Positions 19,226 through 28,358 of a stretch of 64,000 bases of DNA are shown piece by piece; position 1 is the first letter of the stretch; every line of letters begins with the position of its first letter. The DNA is from Desulfobulbaceae bacterium (GTDB lineage: Bacteria; Bacteroidota; Ignavibacteria; Kapaibacteriales; UBA2268). The position numbers were made by a program, and so were the translations under genes. Below the pieces are notes generated by a model. The model was not told the DNA's origin and ran no database searches. It worked only from the letters and a program-made list of their open reading frames with translations. The stretch lies in the NCBI GenBank assembly GCA_018335795.1, contig JAGXRP010000077.1, forward strand, positions 62,001 to 126,000, given 5' to 3'.

Positions 19226-21460
19226 ATGAATACATCAGAGCTATATTCCGAACTAACGGTAACAATCGAAACAGCTTTAGAATTGGGCTTAACAGCTAAA
19301 GAGTATGAAAAAATAGTCGAAATAATGGGCAGAACCCCAACCTATACTGAGTTGGGAGTTTATAGTGTCATGTGGAGCGAACATTGCTCCTACAAAAATT
19401 CTATCAAAAAATTGAAGACTCTTCCGCGTTCCGGTAGTCGACTTTTAGTCGAAGCCGGCGAAGAAAACGCCGGATTGTTAGATATTGGAGATGGATGGGC
19501 AATTGCCTTCAAAATCGAAAGCCACAATCACCCATCTGCGATTGAACCGTTCCAAGGTGCTGCTACAGGCGTAGGAGGAATTTTACGCGATATTTTCACA
19601 ATGGGAGCACGACCTATTGCAGCACTGAATTCGTTACGTTTCGGGGAATTGAATAGTCAACGCACAAAATACCTTCTCTCTGGTGTAGTGCATGGGATTG
19701 GCCATTACGGCAATTGTTTTGGCGTCCCGACTGTTGGTGGAGAAATCTATTTCGATGATTGTTATAGTGATAATCCTCTTATTAACGCTATGGCTGTCGG
19801 CATCGTTCACGTTGATAAGACTGCTTCGGCTGCATCGTCGGGTGTTGGCAATCCGGTGATGATATTAGGTAGCAGTACAGGGCGAGATGGCATCCATGGT
19901 GCGTCACTTCTCGCATCACGCGAATTTGATGAAAAAACTGAAGATATGAGACCAACAGTACAAGTTGGCGACCCTTTTGCCGAAAAATTACTACTCGAAG
20001 CAACTCTTGAATTAATTGATGCCGGCGTAATCGTTGGTATTCAGGATATGGGGGCTGCCGGAATTTCGTGCTCGACATCGGAAATGAGCGCCAGAAACGG
20101 TTTAGGCATGAACATTAATCTTGACATTGTACCTTTACGCGAGCAAGGAATGTCCGCTTATGAAATTATGCTTTCCGAATCCCAAGAGAGAATGCTCGCC
20201 GTGATTAAAAAAGGTAAAGAGCAAATCGCAATTGATATTTGCAACAAATGGGACGTCCCAATAACTGAAATTGGTGAAGTTACAGGCGATGGACTTATCC
20301 ATATATTTAGGAATGGGCTGAAAGTTTGCGAATTGAATGCCGATTCATTAGTCTTAGGCGGTGGCGCTCCTCAATATGACAGAGAAACTAAAGAACCGAG
20401 CTATTTGGCTCAAAAGCATAAATACGATTGTGCCGAAGTAGCTGCGATGACACCGATGGAAGGCGATTTCAGAACTGTTATTAGTTCACCAAATATCGCT
20501 TCAAAACGTTGGATTTTCGAACAATATGATTCACAAGTACGCACCAATACTGTTACTATCAAGGGCGATGCAGCTGTCATAAGATTGAAAGAACTTCCCG
20601 GCAAAGCAATAGCTGTTACAACAGATTGTAACAGTCGTTACGTTTATTTGAATCCTTACAAAGGTGCTATGATTGCAGTTGCTGAAGCTGCCCGAAATGT
20701 GGTTTGCGTTGGAGCAGAACCCGTTGCGATTACCAATTGTTTGAATTTTGGCAATCCATATGACCCTGAAGTTTATTGGCAATTTTCCGAAGCGATTAAG
20801 GGCATGGGAGATGCTTGTAGAGCATTTAATACACCCGTTACAGGTGGCAACGTAAGTTTCCACAACGAATCTAAGAACAATGCTGTTTTCCCGACTCCAA
20901 CAATCGGGATGCTTGGAATCATAGATGACTTAAGTAAAATCATGTCTCATAATTTCAAACAAAAAGATGAAATAATAGTCGTTTTGGGTGATAATCTGAA
21001 TGAATTAGGTGGTTCAGAATATCTCAAACATTATGCAGAAGAGATAACAGGAAACTCTCCTGAAATTGATTTGACGAAAGAAATCACCTTGCAAAAATTG
21101 GCATTAGAGTTGATTCGCGACGGATTGATTACTTCAGCTCACGACATTAGCGAAGGTGGCTTGATTATCGCATTGTCGGAAATGTCCATTTCATCAGGCA
21201 ATATTGGCTGCGAAATTGATTTGGGTGACAACCCAACAGTTGGCGATTTGTTTAGCGAGACTCAATCAAGAATAGTCATCACAATTGACAAATCTAAGCT
21301 CGACGAAGTCAGTTCGGCTGCCAAAAAACACAATGTACCTTTCAATGTAATCGGCAAGACAATCGAAGACAAATTCACAATTAAAAATTATATTAATTAT
21401 TCTATTAAAAACGTCTCTGACCTTTATGAAAATGCAATTCCTAATTTAATGAAATTATAA
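19226..21460 (+). CDS. purL: phosphoribosylformylglycinamidine synthase subunit PurL
   Basis: The 744-residue small-form PurL performs the ATP- and glutamine-dependent step from FGAR to FGAM in purine synthesis, together with PurS and PurQ. Typical blocks are seen: EHCSYKNSI near the N-terminus, ESHNHPSAIEPFQGAATGVGGILRDIFTMGARP, VGGEIYFDD, and the second AIRS-like half with SRYVYLNPYKG and TGGNVSFHNES. The length matches the PurL partner form. It lacks the glutaminase domain, and purQ and purS are not in this window. It is divergent from the tetR efflux operon and 14 bp upstream of the lipoprotein gene at 21475. Confidence 0.96.
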   Translation: MNTSELYSELTVTIETALELGLTAKEYEKIVEIMGRTPTYTELGVYSVMWSEHCSYKNSIKKLKTLPRSGSRLLVEAGEENAGLLDIGDGWAIAFKIESHNHPSAIEPFQGAATGVGGILRDIFTMGARPIAALNSLRFGELNSQRTKYLLSGVVHGIGHYGNCFGVPTVGGEIYFDDCYSDNPLINAMAVGIVHVDKTASAASSGVGNPVMILGSSTGRDGIHGASLLASREFDEKTEDMRPTVQVGDPFAEKLLLEATLELIDAGVIVGIQDMGAAGISCSTSEMSARNGLGMNINLDIVPLREQGMSAYEIMLSESQERMLAVIKKGKEQIAIDICNKWDVPITEIGEVTGDGLIHIFRNGLKVCELNADSLVLGGGAPQYDRETKEPSYLAQKHKYDCAEVAAMTPMEGDFRTVISSPNIASKRWIFEQYDSQVRTNTVTIKGDAAVIRLKELPGKAIAVTTDCNSRYVYLNPYKGAMIAVAEAARNVVCVGAEPVAITNCLNFGNPYDPEVYWQFSEAIKGMGDACRAFNTPVTGGNVSFHNESKNNAVFPTPTIGMLGIIDDLSKIMSHNFKQKDEIIVVLGDNLNELGGSEYLKHYAEEITGNSPEIDLTKEITLQKLALELIRDGLITSAHDISEGGLIIALSEMSISSGNIGCEIDLGDNPTVGDLFSETQSRIVITIDKSKLDEVSSAAKKHNVPFNVIGKTIEDKFTIKNYINYSIKNVSDLYENAIPNLMKL

Positions 21461-21474
21461 TTTCCGGAGCTAAA

Positions 21475-22635
21475 ATGTACAAGTATTTTTCAATGATAAT
21501 TCTTCTTGTGTTGATGGTATCAAGCTGTTCCGAAGACACAAATTTGACCGAGCCTCTTGATATTTTGAAACAATCTCATGAGCGCAGTACGAAAGTAAAC
21601 ACGGCTGAATATTCTCTCGATTTCACTTTCAAAGCCCCAAATATGGATAATGAATTGAGTGCAAAAGTGACTTTGGTTCGTGACACACTAAATACCTCAT
21701 ATCCTATGAAAATTTATGCCGAATATGCTGACGGGACAAAGATTGCCTATCAGAATGAAAATTTCACATTGGTGGATAATGTAAACAAAAAATACATACA
21801 AATCACCAAAGACCAAGACCCATCAAGGTTTTTGATTGAGAATTTTTTGAATTCATCTTTTGAAATGGTCGCCCCTATCACAAGTTATGATATGTATATT
21901 TCGGAATTCAAAGATTCGATGAAGCTCGAATCTGTAGTCGAAATTGACGGGGTTAAAGCATATTTGCTTACAAGTTCTAAGCATTACCCAGAATTTAATG
22001 TTAACGCTTCAATGAAAATGTATGTTCGGAAAAGCGATTTACTCAGATTCAGAGAAGAAATTTATCAAGTTAGAGGTAACGATACTGTAAAATATATTTC
22101 GAATTTGAAAGATGTTAAATTGGACGGAAAAATTGATGACAAAATCTTTACCCTGAAAAAACCCGAAGGTTACACAGAAGAAGATTTGGGTGCAGCAGAA
22201 CCTAAAGCCTCAGTTGATGTTGGTAGCGTCGCACCGGATTTCCAATTGAAAGACGAATCAGGAAAAATTGTATCATTAGCAAATTTCAAGGGGAAAGTTC
22301 TTGTTTTGGATTTTTGGGGTACATGGTGCAAATGGTGCGTCAAAGCAATGCCTGAGCTACAAAAAGTTCATAAGCATTTTGAAGGCAAAAACGCATTAGT
22401 TCTCGGTATTAGCTGCCAAGAACCTCCCGGAGCCGACCCTGTAAAATTTAAGAAAGATAATAATGTAAATTATCAAACTTTGCTCGAAGGTGACCAAACT
22501 GCAATGGAATATGGCGTTACAGGATTCCCTACGATGTTTGTGGTTGGGAAAGATGGCAAAGTCCTTTACAGAAAATCAGGTTTCACAGAAACTATGGCTC
22601 AAGAGCTTATTGATTTGATTACTCCGAATTTATAA
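21475..22635 (+). CDS. lipoprotein with LolA/DUF2092-like N-domain and TlpA-type thioredoxin domain
   Basis: The 386-residue protein has a lipobox MVSSC (Cys18), so it is a periplasm-facing lipoprotein. Residues about 25-235 show a beta-rich LolA/DUF2092-like region with the ending FTLKKPEGY. Residues 250-386 are a TlpA/ResA-type thioredoxin with WGTWCKWCVKAMPEL (Cys285/Cys288) and the cis-proline stretch GFPTMFVVG. It probably reduces or isomerises disulfides outside the membrane. The CKWC active site is unlike the commoner CPPC. Its 3' end overlaps the convergent glycosyltransferase by 6 bp. Confidence 0.85.
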   Translation: MYKYFSMIILLVLMVSSCSEDTNLTEPLDILKQSHERSTKVNTAEYSLDFTFKAPNMDNELSAKVTLVRDTLNTSYPMKIYAEYADGTKIAYQNENFTLVDNVNKKYIQITKDQDPSRFLIENFLNSSFEMVAPITSYDMYISEFKDSMKLESVVEIDGVKAYLLTSSKHYPEFNVNASMKMYVRKSDLLRFREEIYQVRGNDTVKYISNLKDVKLDGKIDDKIFTLKKPEGYTEEDLGAAEPKASVDVGSVAPDFQLKDESGKIVSLANFKGKVLVLDFWGTWCKWCVKAMPELQKVHKHFEGKNALVLGISCQEPPGADPVKFKKDNNVNYQTLLEGDQTAMEYGVTGFPTMFVVGKDGKVLYRKSGFTETMAQELIDLITPNL

Positions 22636-23745
22636 TTTATGTTCGTCAATCACACGTTGACAAGTATCTAACATAATTTCGGCTGATTTATCCCAAGAAA
22701 ATTGGGAAGCCCAAGAGACAGCACCTTCACTAAGGAGCTGTCTTTTTTCGTTATCAGTCAGCACGATTCTCAATTTGTCGGCTAATTCCATAATATTGCC
22801 ATATTCATACAGTAGTCCCGAAACACCTTCGCTGACTGAGTCGCGTAAACCCGGTACGTTGGCTGAAATAACAGGAGTGCCACAAGCGTTAGCTTCAATA
22901 TTTGTAATCCCCCAACCTTCTTTCATTGATGTATTAACAACGCAATATGATTTGGATAATAATTCCGCTTTTGTCTGCTCATCAACAAAGCCATGAAAAT
23001 GAACTTTATCGCTTATCCCGAGTTTTGTGCATAATTGCTCTAAAAATGGGCGGAAGTCTCCCCTACCTATAAATTCGAGTTTTGCATTTGGGATTTCTTG
23101 CGATACAAAGTAAAAAGCCCTGACTAAATGGTCAACGCTTTTGTACTTTTTGAGGCGACCAAAGTATGTAACAGTCGGGTTTGGATTTTTGGTAGTGACT
23201 GCCATCGGGAAATCGCTTTGCTCAATAGCGTTAGTGACAATCGTGATATTATTCTTATCAAATCCTCTTGAGATGAACTCATCGAGAGTGCTATCAGAAA
23301 CAACCACAAATTTTGTCTTCTTATAAATTACATCTACCAATGACTCAGATAAATAAACATATGCACCAAAAATAGCATTCGTCTCGTGAAAAATACTTTT
23401 CCCGAAGAAATGATGACTGATTGCAAGTAATGGTTCCTTGACAAAAAGCGGTGTAAAGAAGGGTATTTTGTTAATATCATCAATTACAATATCATAGCCT
23501 TGATTTTTGAACCTTTTACTATATTCTTTTGGTATCATGAAATTAAAAAGATTGCGGTCGCCTTTGCGAACAATTTTGATACCGTCAATGATTTCTTCCG
23601 TAGCTAAATCCGGATGTGCACAAGCAAAAATAGTTACATCATGTCCCATAGCGGCGATACGTTTGAAAATTTCGTGCATATGCACTTCAGCACCGCCACC
23701 GAATGGATTTTTGATGTCCTGCCAATTGATTATAAGTATTTTCAT
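22630..23745 (-). CDS. glycosyltransferase family 4 (GT-B fold)
   Basis: The 371-residue enzyme has the GT-B N-domain (FGGGAEVHMHEIFKRIAAMGHDVTIFA) and the GT4 C-domain, with the YFGRLKKYKSVDHLVRAF loop and the signature KEGWGITNIEANACGTPVISANVPGL (E-x7-E). It would transfer a sugar from a nucleotide donor onto a lipid or polysaccharide acceptor on the cytoplasmic face. The donor and acceptor are unknown. It is a single gene, convergent with the thioredoxin lipoprotein; other glycan genes are not adjacent. Confidence 0.9.
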   Translation of the reverse strand: MKILIINWQDIKNPFGGGAEVHMHEIFKRIAAMGHDVTIFACAHPDLATEEIIDGIKIVRKGDRNLFNFMIPKEYSKRFKNQGYDIVIDDINKIPFFTPLFVKEPLLAISHHFFGKSIFHETNAIFGAYVYLSESLVDVIYKKTKFVVVSDSTLDEFISRGFDKNNITIVTNAIEQSDFPMAVTTKNPNPTVTYFGRLKKYKSVDHLVRAFYFVSQEIPNAKLEFIGRGDFRPFLEQLCTKLGISDKVHFHGFVDEQTKAELLSKSYCVVNTSMKEGWGITNIEANACGTPVISANVPGLRDSVSEGVSGLLYEYGNIMELADKLRIVLTDNEKRQLLSEGAVSWASQFSWDKSAEIMLDTCQRVIDEHKL

Positions 23746-23828
23746 TTATTTAAGGCACGTTATTTGTGAATTTCTATTTAAATATAATCAAATATAATAG
23801 AATTATCTGATTTAGTGGGGATGAAAGT

Positions 23829-24917
23829 ATGAAAAACCTATATATTGCCTTTTTCGGGAACAATAGATTATGCAGAATATTGACATTGTTAATAATATTA
23901 ACCATTACAGGTATTCCTATTTCGTCATGTTCGACTGCTCGAAGTGTAAGAGGAGCAAAATTAACTTCCTCACTTCCTGCTACCAACAAAGTGGACAAAT
24001 TGCAAAAAAGTAAGACAAATACTACAATTGCAGAAACTGACGAAATCGTTGAAATTGGAGTAAACTCTACGGAAGTCACGACCGAAAAAGAGCCAATGAT
24101 TTCTGAAAATGTAATCAGACAAATTCCGACATTGAGAGAACAAATGATGACAATCGTTGAAGAACAAAAAGCCTCAAACACAAGATTGGACAATATTGAA
24201 GATACAATATCAGAGATTAAGAAATTGATTCAAAATTTGAGTTATGACATTGCTGATGTTAAATCCGATATGAATATTTTGCCCGAAACAGGAAACTCAA
24301 GAAAAAATTCACTTTCAAAAGCCGCTATTCCGAGCAATGAAAGCAACAAAACGATTCTAATGCCCGATGAAATTTCAAAACCTACTTCAAAATCAAACAG
24401 CACAGCTAAGAAAGATGTATTGTCAAGAGCAGTTAATGAAACATATCTCGAGCCTGACGAAGTCGTAATACCGAAAAAAAATATTGTTCAGAAACCCATC
24501 ACTAAAGCTGAAGTCCAAGAAAGTAAAGCAACTAAAAATAGTATAGTGCTTTCAGACAGTGAGGAATTGACAGCAGGCAAGAAGCTCTTTGAACAGGGGG
24601 CATATGCACAAGCTTTAAGTACTTTCCAAAAAGCCCTTCAAAGCGAAACAAGCAAAACTAAAGAGAATGAAATCAATCTGAATATTGGAAAATGTTACTA
24701 TCAAATCGGTGATTATGATAATGCGCTCACCCACTTTTCTAAAGTTATTAATTCGAGTAACAGCCAGTTCACAGACCATGCCCAATTGCTATCGGCAGAC
24801 AGCAAATTGAAATCAGGCAAAATCAACGAAGCGAAAGGTGATTACAAAAAATTGATTGAAAGCAACCCAAGCAGTCCATTCGCACCAAAAGCAAGAAAAA
24901 TGCTCCAAAAACTGTAA
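23829..24917 (+). CDS. TPR-containing lipoprotein (CpoB/YbgF-like)
   Basis: The 362-residue protein carries a lipobox GIPISSC (Cys34) after a longer than usual signal region. A coiled coil covers about 98-155 (IPTLREQMMTIVEEQKASN...). A low-complexity Ser/Lys stretch follows, then TPR-like repeats at about 250-362 (AGKKLFEQGAYAQALSTFQKAL; INLNIGKCYYQIGDYDNALTHF). The coiled-coil-plus-TPR order resembles CpoB/YbgF of the Tol-Pal system, but no tol or pal genes are next to it. Its stop codon is only a few bases from that of the convergent PPDK-like gene. Confidence 0.75.
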   Translation: MKNLYIAFFGNNRLCRILTLLIILTITGIPISSCSTARSVRGAKLTSSLPATNKVDKLQKSKTNTTIAETDEIVEIGVNSTEVTTEKEPMISENVIRQIPTLREQMMTIVEEQKASNTRLDNIEDTISEIKKLIQNLSYDIADVKSDMNILPETGNSRKNSLSKAAIPSNESNKTILMPDEISKPTSKSNSTAKKDVLSRAVNETYLEPDEVVIPKKNIVQKPITKAEVQESKATKNSIVLSDSEELTAGKKLFEQGAYAQALSTFQKALQSETSKTKENEINLNIGKCYYQIGDYDNALTHFSKVINSSNSQFTDHAQLLSADSKLKSGKINEAKGDYKKLIESNPSSPFAPKARKMLQKL

Positions 24918-24920
24918 TTA

Positions 24921-27900
24921 TCACTGCTCAGAATTTGAATTAGCTTTCAGTTGCATTTTCTTAGCAGTATGATTTGCAGGCTCCATCAAGTCTGAATAAT
25001 ACTTTTGCTCCTTAATTTCATCGTCTGTAATGAATGTAATATCGAGGAAATTCTCGATAGAATATCCAGAGCGATTATAATTTAGTTGGCTCAGGCAATG
25101 ATTCCAGCCTTCAAACCAAACTTTAAGCTCCTTGAATTGTTCTTCGCTACCATCGAAATGAACCAATAAATCTATATCAGAATTTGAAGTAGCTGTTTCA
25201 TTGTAAACAGTACCATACAAATAGACATCTTTAACGCCGAAACGCTTCGCATCGAGCTTCAGTGCGACGCTTTCAGCCATTCGTTTACGCCATTGCAAAG
25301 CTTCTTCTGCTGAGGATTCGCCTTTCAGTGCTGAATAAGAAATATTGCCTGATGTATAATTTGCAGTAGTAGTCGGGTCAGTCAGCAGTGCCATTGCAAA
25401 GTCATCATCAGCATTCATGAGCAATCTCAAAATACCACCACCTGTGGTTTCTCGAACATTGATTACTCGTAAAACATTGTTTAAATGCTCAAATTCGGGC
25501 AAATAACGAGTTAGCGTATTTTCATTTTTCATGAAGAAATCACGTTTGAAAATTACGTCTTTTGAACCAGGATATAATGGCAAATATCTGATTCCTGCTT
25601 CAACCAAATCTTGGAAAAAATGAGTACCGAATGACAAATCAGGCACATATTGCTCCTTTTGTTTGGCAATTTCAATTAAAACTGCAGTATTATGAATATC
25701 CGAATAAGTGATTTTTACACCAAGACGTATGTCGTCTCGAGTACCCCAGCGACCGGGACCCATAAGTATGAATGTCTTCTTAGGTAAAAGTTTGTTCAAT
25801 CTGCTGACTGCATGACCAACATCGTTCAAATGCTCAAGTTCTTTGGTTTTACCATAATTTTCGGGGTCAACGTAAACAATATGGGCGATATCGGGTACTT
25901 TTCCATTTGAGACGAATCGGTTGGCAGTAAAGATAATTTTCTTTGGGTCAACATCCTTTGGAATAACTGCCGATTGGGCCTCTTGTGATGACGATTGTGG
26001 GCGGCATTGCAACAAATATAAATCCTTGCCATCGCATGCAAATTCAATGTCAACAGGCGTTCCCAACTTGCTTTTGAGTTCGAGCAACACGGCATTAATC
26101 ATTTCGATATATTTTTTGTTGTGAACCAAATTTTCAAAAGTCACAACAATATCGTCTTTGCGAGTATCAATACCAAGACCCATCGGTCTTTTTATTCGGC
26201 GACGCTCTTCGACAATCGAAAAAATTTCATTTAACATCGGATACTTATTTCCAACTTCAGTCAAAAGCGTCTTGATAGGAATTGTTTCAAAAGAATTGGT
26301 CTCCAAATTCATCACATCAATATGCTTAGGAGAGTAACCAACAATTTCCTGATAAGTTTGGTTCACTTTCAATTCAGGCTGCCCCGGGGCAATCAATAAT
26401 GGGAAATCTTGGCTAATTCTATCCACAGCACGAGTGCCAAGCCCTGTTACCATTCTAATCAATCCATCTTCACGTTTGATACGCGGCGACCATCTGAATT
26501 CATTGTTGCTAAAAGCAACACCTGCAAATGCCGGGAAGAAATATTTGCCAACTTTTGTCCCAACAACTTCTTGAATCAAAATCCCCATCTCCTCGTTGAA
26601 ATCGAGCAAACCACGTTCAGTTCTGTAACCTATCGGGTCGGGTCCGAAAGTCGAAGCATAAACTTCGGCAATTGCATCTACTAATTCATCAAGTCGTTGC
26701 TGCTTGCTGCCTTGATTTGCCAAGAAAAGGGACTTATATTTACCAGCAAAAGCTGAGCCCATACGGTCTTCCAAAAGGCTTGAACTACGAATAATAATAG
26801 GATTATCCCCAAAATCATCTAAAGCCCTCGAAAGTCCATTCAAAATTTCTGATGAAAATTGGGAATTTTTGAAAGCCTGCATGATATGAGGATATTCTTG
26901 GCGAATTTCCTCGATATCGCGATATTTTTGCTCAATGATGTCTTCCATATTATTATAGTACATGAAATTCATCAATCCATCGGATGTTATATACCAAGTT
27001 TTAGGAAATTTGATTCCCGACATGACATTTGAGTATTCAGTTGATTTCTCTATGATTTTTCCTGCAAGTAATAAACCGGAGCCTTTACCGCCCAATTTGC
27101 CGTGACTTTCCGGTGGAAAAATCATCTTTTGGAGCAGGTAATAAAAATCCTGAATATTGAGATAATTTTTGGCGATGTCAATAAATTCGAGTTGGTCATT
27201 CAGGAATCGTCTGATTAGGGCAACGATTATACCTTGTCTGGTGGGTGTCAGTCCCAAATCATAGGTTGGGTTGACCTGATGATAGCGTCTAATGGCATCA
27301 GCTACATCCGCTAAAGGTGAATTTTGGCTAGCTAATAATTTTACAAGATGATGGGATTTTTCTTCATTTATCCATTTCTGAATTTTTTGCATTATATCAT
27401 TATCGCTAAAGTACTTTGCAGCAATTTCGAAAATTTCGTTGCCAAGTTTGAATGACTGTTGCAGTACAGTTTTTTTGGTCGGGCGATTAAGAAAATCACT
27501 CGAGGTTAAATCATAATCCAATTTCGAGCCTAGCTTTTCAAACATATCGGAAGATTCTTTGATACCTTTGCAATATAGATGATTCAGCATTTTGCGGGAT
27601 AAAATCGAGAAGAGATTCTGGTCGGTTCGCTTGAGCATATCCAATATTACTGTCCATTCTGGGCGTCTATAATTATTGCTATCGCCATTTGATTGAGACA
27701 ATTCGTCGAAAATCACCTTCATTTTGGTGAAGAATAAATAATGAGCAAACCTCTCGGCAATCGTTTTAAGTAATTTTTTCTCTTCTTTATAAAAAGGACC
27801 TTCGTCCAACTCAGGTAGATGCTGAGAATAATAGACATTCATATTGCCAAAAACTTCATTATGAACTTTTATTGAAGAGCTCAGACACCATTCAGTTTCG

Positions 27901-28106
27901 TGGAAATCGGTCAAAGTGTAGTCCTTATCGGCAATAGTGATTTTGGTCATACACAATTCAGGGTACCTTAAACCTGTAGGAATAATAGCTAATATCGCGA
28001 ATATCATCTCTTCCGAGCTTCGGTTCGAGTTCAAAATTTCTTCAATTGAGTAAAGGCAGTTTAGTTCTTTGGCACGCTCTTCAAGGCTTCTGATTATGTT
28101 ATCCAT
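24921..28106 (-). CDS. GAF - PEP/pyruvate-binding (PPDK_N-like) - nucleotidyltransferase fusion protein
   Basis: The 1061-residue protein has three recognisable parts. Residues 1-135 look like a GAF sensor domain. Residues about 335-710 match the ATP-grasp PEP/pyruvate-binding domain of pyruvate phosphate dikinase: LGGKGSGLLLAGK at 338-350, IIRSSSLLEDRMGSAFAGK at 438-456, and LLQCRPQ at 698-704. The phosphohistidine domain of PPDK is not found. Residues about 940-1040 carry a Pol-beta nucleotidyltransferase motif GTVYNETATSNSDIDL (965-980). Such a protein could phosphorylate or nucleotidylate a target. The role is unknown; it is a single gene divergent from gdhA. Confidence 0.8.
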   Translation of the reverse strand: MDNIIRSLEERAKELNCLYSIEEILNSNRSSEEMIFAILAIIPTGLRYPELCMTKITIADKDYTLTDFHETEWCLSSSIKVHNEVFGNMNVYYSQHLPELDEGPFYKEEKKLLKTIAERFAHYLFFTKMKVIFDELSQSNGDSNNYRRPEWTVILDMLKRTDQNLFSILSRKMLNHLYCKGIKESSDMFEKLGSKLDYDLTSSDFLNRPTKKTVLQQSFKLGNEIFEIAAKYFSDNDIMQKIQKWINEEKSHHLVKLLASQNSPLADVADAIRRYHQVNPTYDLGLTPTRQGIIVALIRRFLNDQLEFIDIAKNYLNIQDFYYLLQKMIFPPESHGKLGGKGSGLLLAGKIIEKSTEYSNVMSGIKFPKTWYITSDGLMNFMYYNNMEDIIEQKYRDIEEIRQEYPHIMQAFKNSQFSSEILNGLSRALDDFGDNPIIIRSSSLLEDRMGSAFAGKYKSLFLANQGSKQQRLDELVDAIAEVYASTFGPDPIGYRTERGLLDFNEEMGILIQEVVGTKVGKYFFPAFAGVAFSNNEFRWSPRIKREDGLIRMVTGLGTRAVDRISQDFPLLIAPGQPELKVNQTYQEIVGYSPKHIDVMNLETNSFETIPIKTLLTEVGNKYPMLNEIFSIVEERRRIKRPMGLGIDTRKDDIVVTFENLVHNKKYIEMINAVLLELKSKLGTPVDIEFACDGKDLYLLQCRPQSSSQEAQSAVIPKDVDPKKIIFTANRFVSNGKVPDIAHIVYVDPENYGKTKELEHLNDVGHAVSRLNKLLPKKTFILMGPGRWGTRDDIRLGVKITYSDIHNTAVLIEIAKQKEQYVPDLSFGTHFFQDLVEAGIRYLPLYPGSKDVIFKRDFFMKNENTLTRYLPEFEHLNNVLRVINVRETTGGGILRLLMNADDDFAMALLTDPTTTANYTSGNISYSALKGESSAEEALQWRKRMAESVALKLDAKRFGVKDVYLYGTVYNETATSNSDIDLLVHFDGSEEQFKELKVWFEGWNHCLSQLNYNRSGYSIENFLDITFITDDEIKEQKYYSDLMEPANHTAKKMQLKANSNSEQ

Positions 28107-28256
28107 ATGAATTATCTCATTATAAAAATATACATTTTAGTAAAGAGATCTTCGGCTTGATTTTATTTTATTTCGAAGATTTCATCGTAAAAAACGATTT
28201 TTTGTTATTTTTCAGACATTAAAATATAAGTTTTTATGATTTTTTGTTAATTTTAA

Positions 28257-28289
28257 TTTGTCATATTGTCATAAAATTTCGTACTTTTG
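28257..28289 (+). promoter_or_regulatory. Bacteroidota-type promoter of gdhA
   Basis: TTTG (28257-28260), N21, TACTTTTG (28282-28289) matches the Bacteroidota consensus TTTG-N19..21-TAnnTTTG. It is about 70 bp before the gdhA start codon, leaving a leader of about 60 nt. Confidence 0.65.
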
Positions 28290-28305
28290 TACAATAAATT
28301 GTTGT

Positions 28306-28324
28306 AACTCGTAAAAAACGAGTT
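28306..28324 (+). promoter_or_regulatory. hairpin in the gdhA leader
   Basis: AACTCGT / ACGAGTT is a perfect 7-bp stem with a 5-nt A loop in the 5' UTR. It could stabilise or regulate the mRNA; no attenuator tail is seen. Confidence 0.4.
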
Positions 28325-28358
28325 CTTAAATTGTAAGATTAAATTTTCGAGGCAGATT

